Source of the DNA: Deltaproteobacteria bacterium
GTDB taxonomy: Bacteria; Myxococcota_A; Polyangia; Polyangiales; Houyiibacteriaceae
Direction of reading: 5' to 3'
Length of the DNA: 10,221 nucleotides
Assembly: GCA_003647035.1 (NCBI GenBank)
Contig: QMMB01000074.1
Coordinates: 1-10,221, forward strand
Within the stretch, counting starts at the first letter, position 1. Each line of letters starts with the position of its first letter. Made by a program: the position numbers and the translations under genes. The notes under the pieces are model-generated. The model saw nothing but the letters and a program-made list of their open reading frames with translations, ran no database searches and was not told the DNA's origin. This document shows, one piece after another, positions 5,465-10,221 of this stretch.

Positions 5465-8176
5465 ATGTCGGATGAGGAGCACCGGCCCACTGTATTGATG
5501 GTGGGCCAGGGCGAGCCGATGCAGACAGCGTTGGGGGAAGCGCTTCGGCGCCATGGGACGTCCGTCGCTGGTTGTGCAACGGCAGAGCTCGAACAAGCGG
5601 TTCGCGTGTACGCACCGGACCTAGTCGTTCTAATCGGAGATGCCGCGGTTCGTGGCGGCGCGAGCGTCGTGCGCCGCATGGCCGCAAATCGGGCGACCGA
5701 CGTGCTGCCAATCGCGGTCGTCTCCAACGATGCGACGCTCAAGCACGAGGGTCAGGACTTCCGAACGGGAGCGGTCGCGGTCGTTCCGCGCGGCGCCGGT
5801 GCGGATGCCATCGCGCGAAGGCTCGCCGAGCTTGCGGACGAAGTGCCGGAGCGACCGGGGCTCGTGACGGGACGGATCACCGAGAACAACCTGAAGGACG
5901 TCGTCGACCTCGTCGCCAACGACATGAAGACCGGGATTCTCAGCATTCGCTCTCCCAAGGGCGTGATCGAGGGCATGCCGGTAGTCGTCGAAACCGAGCG
6001 TGCCTCTGCGCACAACACAGAGCTGATTCTCGATCGCCTGCGCGAGGCTATGGAGGAGTCGGAGTCCCTGGAGTACGAGTTCCACGAAACGAGCGGTGGA
6101 CGGCTCTCGACCCTCCCAAGCGCAACGGACCCCGAGGACGTCGACCTGAGCGGGCTGCGAGGCGCACGCGTGGTCATTCTCGATTCCGACGAGCTCCGCG
6201 CCGAAAAGCTTGCGAATGTCTTGAGCGCGCACGGCGTTCAAATTGCGGCCGCCGATTTTTCGGCTGCTGTCATTCCGAGAATTCGAGAAGTTGATCCGCA
6301 GGTGGTGGTGCTGGATTCAGGCGCGATCGGCGGCCAGGGTCTCGAGTTCGTGCGGGCGATGCGCAAGGACCCCCAGCTTCGGTGGGCATCGATGCTGGTG
6401 GTCCGCTGGGACGACTTCTGGCCTGACTCTGCGTCGGACGCCGGCCCGGACCTGGCACAACTTGCGAGCCGCCTTCTCCCGATGATCGACCAAGACGCCG
6501 AGATGGCGCGCCGGGTCGAAGACGAAATCGACTTCGACACCCGGCTCGAGCTGATAGGCCCAGGTCGCTTGCTTCGCGCGCTGGGTTCGGTGCCTGGTGT
6601 TCGCCATCTCAAAATCGGCGGACACAAACGGAGCGTCGAAATCGACATCGCCGACAACTCGATCGTGGGGGCCTACGCAACGTTGCGTGAGGGAACTACG
6701 CAACCCCTGCAGGGCATGCCGGCGCTTCTCGCGCTTTGGGGTCTCAACTCCGGCCGCGTATCGGTACGCGAGCAAGACCTGCCGTCCGTGGCAAACATCA
6801 TGATGCCTGTCGATGAAGCACTCGGTGTGGTCTCACACGAGCTCGGATTCGCGGACGGCGCCCGCAGCGTGGAAGTCACCGCCGAGACGGTGCCGCCGGT
6901 GGAGCCTGAGGTCGAGGAACACGCAACGGTGCCGCCCGGAGCGAGCCCGTCGGCGGGGTTGGAAGCGGCGCGAACCATGGCGCCACCACGCTTTCAACAT
7001 CTGCAAGCAGCGATGGGCGGGCCACCGCCCCGGGCGTTTGCCGAAGAGGAGGCACCGACGAACAAAATGCCGCAAATGCTCGGTCGGGTACAGACGCGGC
7101 GACACGCGGTCCCGGGGAACCGCGGCGCGCAAGAACACGGTGCCGAGGACGACCACGTCGACCACGCGGTCAAGCGGCAGCCGAAGACCACGCAACTCGG
7201 CCTGGCGCCGGCGTTCGAGATGCTGCGCGAAGAACACAGCGACGGGGGCAAGACGATGCCAGTACGTAAGCCGACGCCTCCGCCACCTCCCCCCGAAAGC
7301 CGGAAGCCGCCACCCACTCCGATTTACCAGGACGACGACGACTTCGAGCCCGAGCTAGCACCAATGCTGGAAGGGCCGGCGACGCTATTGGCGCCTGCGG
7401 CGACCTCTCCGGGCATGGCCGCATGGATTCAGGGGTTGCTCCTGTTGACCGTGCTCGCCGGTCTCGGCGTCTTCGGTTGGCAGCTCTGGGTACGAAGCAA
7501 CCCCGCCACCGAGGCCGCGGCGGAGACGCCCTTGGCGGCCCACTCGGAAGTCGAGGGCAACAAGGGTCCGATCACAGGACCGGTCAACGGGCTCGAGCCA
7601 GTCAAGCGCCACGAGGCCAAGCGCACCGAAGCGCCGACGGGGGCCGAACCGAGCGCGGCACCCAAGGCGCCCATCGTCGATGAGCCGGCTCAGGCCGCGG
7701 CAGAGGAGCCACCGCCACAAAAGCCGGCCGAAGCCAAGCAGCCACCGCCGCCGAAGCCCGCCAAGCCGGAGGCCACCGCCACCAAGTCGAAGGCCCTTTC
7801 GGTTCCGACCCAGAACTTGCCACGGGACCCGGCCAAGGCCTCCGACGTGCTCGTCCACCGCGCGCTGCCGATGATCCGCAGCGGCAACCTTCAGCTCGCC
7901 GAGGCGACGCTCGATCGTGCCTGGGAGCTGGACCCCAAGAACCCGCAGGCCATGGCGGGGTACGCGGCGTTGTACATCGCCAAAAAGGATGGTGCTCGCG
8001 CCGCCAAGTGGGCCAAGAAAGCCGCGCGAAAGAGGTCGCGCCGGGCGGAGTATCACATCCTGTACGGCGACGCGCTGCAGCTGGAGGGCGATACCGGCGG
8101 AGCCCGCAAAGCGTGGCGTAAAGCCCTGTCGGTCGACCCAGGCAACAAGGCCGCTCGAGCCCGGCTGGCCAATTAG
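5465..8176 (+). CDS. Large membrane signalling protein: tandem receiver-like/PATAN-like units, one TM helix, C-terminal TPRs
   Basis: The protein has 903 residues. In order: receiver-like domain 1 (about 9-124); a PATAN/DUF4388-like segment (about 133-208, GRITENNLKDVVDLV and KTGILSI), apparently missing its middle; receiver-like domain 2 (about 233-345); a second PATAN-like segment (about 358-440, with VEIDI, IVGAYA and GLNSGRVSV); a disordered, charged and proline-rich linker (about 465-650, with six prolines in a row); one membrane helix (about 652-676); an Ala/Pro/Lys-rich stretch (about 680-790); and about three TPR-like helical pairs (792-900, ending ALSVDPGNKAARARLA). With no signal peptide, the N-terminus should be cytoplasmic and the TPRs periplasmic. 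Receiver 1 lacks the phosphoacceptor Asp (LVVLIGDA); receiver 2 keeps one (VVVLDSG, D284) but lacks the Thr and Lys positions. A signalling scaffold is inferred; no exact function is claimed. Transcription is divergent from the SCP2-like gene, and a small lipoprotein gene follows 36 bases downstream. Confidence 0.9.
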   Translation: MSDEEHRPTVLMVGQGEPMQTALGEALRRHGTSVAGCATAELEQAVRVYAPDLVVLIGDAAVRGGASVVRRMAANRATDVLPIAVVSNDATLKHEGQDFRTGAVAVVPRGAGADAIARRLAELADEVPERPGLVTGRITENNLKDVVDLVANDMKTGILSIRSPKGVIEGMPVVVETERASAHNTELILDRLREAMEESESLEYEFHETSGGRLSTLPSATDPEDVDLSGLRGARVVILDSDELRAEKLANVLSAHGVQIAAADFSAAVIPRIREVDPQVVVLDSGAIGGQGLEFVRAMRKDPQLRWASMLVVRWDDFWPDSASDAGPDLAQLASRLLPMIDQDAEMARRVEDEIDFDTRLELIGPGRLLRALGSVPGVRHLKIGGHKRSVEIDIADNSIVGAYATLREGTTQPLQGMPALLALWGLNSGRVSVREQDLPSVANIMMPVDEALGVVSHELGFADGARSVEVTAETVPPVEPEVEEHATVPPGASPSAGLEAARTMAPPRFQHLQAAMGGPPPRAFAEEEAPTNKMPQMLGRVQTRRHAVPGNRGAQEHGAEDDHVDHAVKRQPKTTQLGLAPAFEMLREEHSDGGKTMPVRKPTPPPPPPESRKPPPTPIYQDDDDFEPELAPMLEGPATLLAPAATSPGMAAWIQGLLLLTVLAGLGVFGWQLWVRSNPATEAAAETPLAAHSEVEGNKGPITGPVNGLEPVKRHEAKRTEAPTGAEPSAAPKAPIVDEPAQAAAEEPPPQKPAEAKQPPPPKPAKPEATATKSKALSVPTQNLPRDPAKASDVLVHRALPMIRSGNLQLAEATLDRAWELDPKNPQAMAGYAALYIAKKDGARAAKWAKKAARKRSRRAEYHILYGDALQLEGDTGGARKAWRKALSVDPGNKAARARLAN

Positions 8177-8212
8177 TTGCGCACCGCGGAGCGTCGGGCC
8201 TAGCGTCGGGCT

Positions 8213-8722
8213 ATGGCGAAACAATTTTGGTGGGCGGGTGTACTGGTTGGGCTCTGTGGCTGCTTGCTCCAGAACCTCAGCCCCGAGACGCGAATGCGCG
8301 ATTCGGTCATCGAACTCAACGAAGGCGCTCGGTGGGGCCGCATGGACGTCGCGAGCGGGTTCGTTTCCCCACCGTTCCGACCTCAGTTCAAGCTCTCCCA
8401 CATGCGCTGGGGCCGTGACATCCAGATCGCGGATACCGAGATCCTCGGCATGAACCCTCACACCGACGAGGAAGGCGAAGGGGCGTTCTCACGCGTGGCC
8501 GTCCGTTGGTACGATCAGAACACGATGGTCCTCTCGAACACGGTGATTCGACAGACTTGGAAGAAGCACAAGCAAACGTTTCTGCTCACCAACGAGTCGG
8601 TCGAGAGCGGGCACCCAGGCCTGTTGGTAATCCCAGAAGTCGAGCAATCGAGCCAACCCGCTGGGGCACATAAACAGTACGAGAACTTCGAAGACGACTC
8701 CCAGTGGAGCAGTATTTATTGA
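8213..8722 (+). CDS. Small predicted lipoprotein of unknown function
   Basis: The 169-residue product starts with MAKQFWW and a short hydrophobic stretch ending in LCGC, a plausible lipobox with lipidation at Cys17. The mature part begins with a helical segment (about 24-45, including LNEGARWGRMD). A mixed segment follows with HMRWGRDIQIAD (63-74), AVRWYDQNTMVL (96-107) and VIRQTWKK (111-118). The helix-then-strands pattern recalls small NTF2-like folds, but this is a guess and no catalytic motif is seen. The tail (about 140-169) is polar. A membrane-anchored periplasmic protein is inferred. The gene starts 36 bases after the large signalling gene with no terminator between, so the two are probably cotranscribed. 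The ribosome-binding site is poor: the upstream bases are a short direct repeat of AGCGTCGGGC (8190-8199 and 8202-8211). Confidence 0.85.
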   Translation: MAKQFWWAGVLVGLCGCLLQNLSPETRMRDSVIELNEGARWGRMDVASGFVSPPFRPQFKLSHMRWGRDIQIADTEILGMNPHTDEEGEGAFSRVAVRWYDQNTMVLSNTVIRQTWKKHKQTFLLTNESVESGHPGLLVIPEVEQSSQPAGAHKQYENFEDDSQWSSIY

Positions 8723-8723
8723 G

Positions 8724-9686
8724 TTAGTCGATGCCGACGGCGCTTCGCACGCGCTGAATCGTGGCGCGCGCGATCTGGCGGGCCTTGTCGGCGCCAGCGT
8801 GGAGGATCGCATCGAGCTGTTCCTCGTCAGCGCGCATCGCTAGATACGCGTCTCGCTTGGGGCCGATCTCCGCTTCGATGGCTTGGAAGAGATCTTCTTT
8901 GGCGTGGCCCCAGCCGTAGCCTCCCGATGCGAGCTTTTGCTTCATCTGCAACGCCCGCTCGGGAGCGACCAACGCGTAGAGATCGTAGACCGTGGAGCCC
9001 TCAGCGGCCTTGGGATCCTCGAGGCCCTCGGACGTAGTCTTGATGCTCATGATCGATTTACGGAGCTTCTTTGGCGGCTCGAAGAGCGGGATGCCGTTGC
9101 CCTTGCTCTTGCTCATCTTCTGGCCGTCGGTCCCTCGGACGAGCGGGGCCTGACTGATCAACGCCTCGGGGACGACCAAGGTATCATCGCCGTAGATGTG
9201 ATTGAGCCGCATGGCCACGTCGCGTGTCAGCTCGAGATGCTGTTTTTGGTCTTTGCCAATCGGCACGATGTCCGTGTCGTACAGCAGAATATCGGCCGCC
9301 ATGAGCGCAGGGTAGTTGAACAGGCCCGCGCTCGGCGATTCGCCGCGCGATAGCGCATCTTTGTATGCGTGGCCGCGCTCGAGCTGCCCCGTCGCGAGAA
9401 GACAACTCAACACCCACGTGAGCTCGAAAACCTCGGGAACGTCCGATTGCCTGAAAAGCAACGTGCGCTCCGGATCAAGACCGCAAGCGAGCCACGTCGC
9501 AGCCACGTCGCGAATGTGGCCGCGCAGCGCTTCCGCATCGCGAACCGTCGTCAACGCGTGGTAGTCGGCGATGAAATACAGCGTGCGATACTCATCGACC
9601 AGCGACAGCGCGGGCTGAATCGCGCCTAAATAATTACCCAGGTGCGGCAGGTTCGTGGGCTTGATTCCGGTCAGAGAAGTCTTCAC
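8724..9686 (-). CDS. trpS: Tryptophan-tRNA ligase (tryptophanyl-tRNA synthetase)
   Basis: This 320-residue class I synthetase charges tRNA-Trp with tryptophan using ATP in the cytoplasm. The HIGH-type motif is PHLGNYLG (14-21), preceded by the family's LTGIKPT. The KMSKS loop is intact at QKMSKSKGN (189-197). Other family landmarks are YFIADYHAL (37-45), YPALMAADILLYD (125-137) and GKDQKQHLELTRD (144-156). The length is close to the usual bacterial size of about 330. The start is a GTG at 9686 placed where the family normally begins; no in-frame ATG lies upstream and no strong ribosome-binding site is seen. Its stop lies one base from the stop of the convergent lipoprotein gene. This is a housekeeping gene with no link to its neighbours evident. 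Confidence 0.97.
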   Translation of the reverse strand: MKTSLTGIKPTNLPHLGNYLGAIQPALSLVDEYRTLYFIADYHALTTVRDAEALRGHIRDVAATWLACGLDPERTLLFRQSDVPEVFELTWVLSCLLATGQLERGHAYKDALSRGESPSAGLFNYPALMAADILLYDTDIVPIGKDQKQHLELTRDVAMRLNHIYGDDTLVVPEALISQAPLVRGTDGQKMSKSKGNGIPLFEPPKKLRKSIMSIKTTSEGLEDPKAAEGSTVYDLYALVAPERALQMKQKLASGGYGWGHAKEDLFQAIEAEIGPKRDAYLAMRADEEQLDAILHAGADKARQIARATIQRVRSAVGID

Positions 9687-9703
9687 GCGGCGTGAGGTTG
9701 TCC

Positions 9704-9735
9704 CATGTGGACATGCGCGGCAACCGGGGTATTGT
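9704..9735 (+). promoter_or_regulatory. Candidate sigma70-type promoter for the VOC gene, overlapped by a small dyad
   Basis: TGGACA (9708-9713, one mismatch to the -35 consensus) is separated by 16 bases from TATTGT (9730-9735), a reasonable -10. Transcription would start about 15 bases before the ATG at 9758, leaving a short leader that contains GAGGA (9750-9754). The -35 lies inside the dyad CATGT-GG-ACATG (9704-9715), which a regulator could occupy. This stretch lies in the 71-base divergent gap with trpS. The promoter match is by eye only. Confidence 0.35.
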
Positions 9736-9757
9736 CAGGCGCTCCAAACGAGGAAAC

Positions 9758-10221
9758 ATGACGACTCGTCCGTTCAAGGTCTTGGGAATCCAGCAGGTGG
9801 CCGTCGGCGCCGCCGACAAGAACGCGCTTCGCCGCCTCTGGGTCGACACGTTGGGTCTGACGCCACACGGCAACTTCAAGAGCGCAAAGGAGAACGTCGA
9901 CGAGGACATCGTGACGATGGGTGCCGGTCCCTTCACGGTCGAGGTCGACCTGATGCAGCCCATCGACCCGGCAAAAAAACCTCGGGTCGACACGCCGCCG
10001 CTCAATCATATCGGCCTGTGGGTCGACGACATCGAGATGGCCGTACAGTGGCTGGGCGAGCAGGGCGTGCGGTTCACGCCAGGTGGTATTCGCGTGGGCG
10101 CGGCGGGCCACCGTGTCTGCTTCATCGACCCCAATGGCAACGAGGCGGCCCCGATCGGTGGTGAAGGCGTGCTGATCGAGCTGGTCGAGGCCCCCAAAGA
10201 CGTGCGTGAGGCTTTCGAGGC
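9758..10221 (+). CDS. VOC-fold (glyoxalase / methylmalonyl-CoA epimerase-like) protein, cut off at the right edge
   Basis: The frame is open from ATG 9758 to the window end and gives 154 residues. GAGGA (9750-9754) is a good ribosome-binding site. Two beta-alpha-beta-beta-beta modules are visible. The first begins VLGIQQVAVGAAD (8-20) and ends FTVEVDLMQP (59-68). The second begins PLNHIGLWVDD (81-91) and ends GVLIELVEAP (137-146). The layout matches methylmalonyl-CoA epimerase, whose metal ligands come from the starts and ends of the modules. Here His84 and Glu141 fit two ligands, while the first-module His is replaced by Gln (Gln12 or Gln13) and the other site carries Asp64. The length is already near that of a full epimerase, so little is probably missing. 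The substrate is unknown. The gene is divergent from trpS. Confidence 0.85.
   Translation, partial: MTTRPFKVLGIQQVAVGAADKNALRRLWVDTLGLTPHGNFKSAKENVDEDIVTMGAGPFTVEVDLMQPIDPAKKPRVDTPPLNHIGLWVDDIEMAVQWLGEQGVRFTPGGIRVGAAGHRVCFIDPNGNEAAPIGGEGVLIELVEAPKDVREAFE

Noticed and set aside
5389..5742. Upstream extension of the SCP2-like frame to 5742
   Set aside because: It would overlap the start of the 903-residue gene on the other strand. The added residues are low-complexity Ser/Thr/Arg-rich and resemble an antisense shadow.
7266..7320. Proline-codon repeats as a possible DNA repeat or CRISPR-like array
   Set aside because: The repetition is irregular, stays in frame and encodes a proline-rich linker. 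There are no spaced identical repeats.
8190..8211. Direct repeat AGCGTCGGGC twice with a 12-base period
   Set aside because: It is too short and only two copies; it may be chance or slippage. It is mentioned with the lipoprotein gene but not scored as an element.
7385..8461. Long minus-strand open frame of 358 codons
   Set aside because: It is opposite the Pro/Ala-rich and TPR part of the large signalling gene and the lipoprotein start. Its Gly/Arg/Leu-rich repetition mirrors the sense codons, and no domain is visible.
9624..9647. HIGH motif variant PHLG in TrpS as a sign of a defective enzyme
   Set aside because: Variation at the first positions is normal in this family, and KMSKS and the other core motifs are intact.

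Overview
The window comes from a GC-rich bacterial chromosome with tightly packed genes. No rRNA, tRNA, CRISPR array, transposase, integrase or attachment site was recognised. The gene style points to the Myxococcota (former Deltaproteobacteria) or a close relative: a large signalling protein with receiver-like, PATAN-like and TPR parts joined by proline-rich linkers, a membrane chemoreceptor-like protein without a sensor domain, and lineage-type lipoproteins. This taxonomic reading is inference from gene style only.

Layout from left to right. (1) A minus-strand lipoprotein gene is cut by the left edge (1-449). (2) Divergent from it, a probable plus-strand pair encodes a stand-alone response-regulator receiver (552-941) and a short-chain dehydrogenase of the trans-2-enoyl-CoA reductase / AtuG type (974-1816). 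(3) Convergent with these, a minus-strand run reads, in transcription order, SCP2-like protein (5388-4753), methyl-accepting chemotaxis-type protein (4650-3121), tatB (3029-2637) and tatC (2640-1840). tatB and tatC overlap by ATGA. (4) Divergent from the SCP2-like gene, a plus-strand pair encodes a 903-residue signalling protein (5465-8176) and a small lipoprotein (8213-8722). (5) trpS lies on the minus strand (9686-8724) and converges on the lipoprotein with one base between the stop codons. (6) Divergent from trpS, a VOC-fold gene (9758 onward) runs off the right edge.

How the genes may work together. TatB and TatC form the receptor part of twin-arginine export; TatA must be encoded elsewhere. 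trpS is housekeeping. The SDR and the VOC protein resemble enzymes that act on acyl-CoA or related thioesters, but neither substrate can be fixed from sequence. The most distinctive locus is the 903-residue protein: two successive receiver-like plus PATAN-like units, a long proline/alanine-rich linker, one membrane helix and C-terminal TPRs, followed by a small lipoprotein gene. It looks like a phosphorylation-poor scaffold that connects cytoplasmic signals to the periplasmic side. That role is inference. No other candidate for a new system was found, and no gap between genes exceeds about 110 bases.
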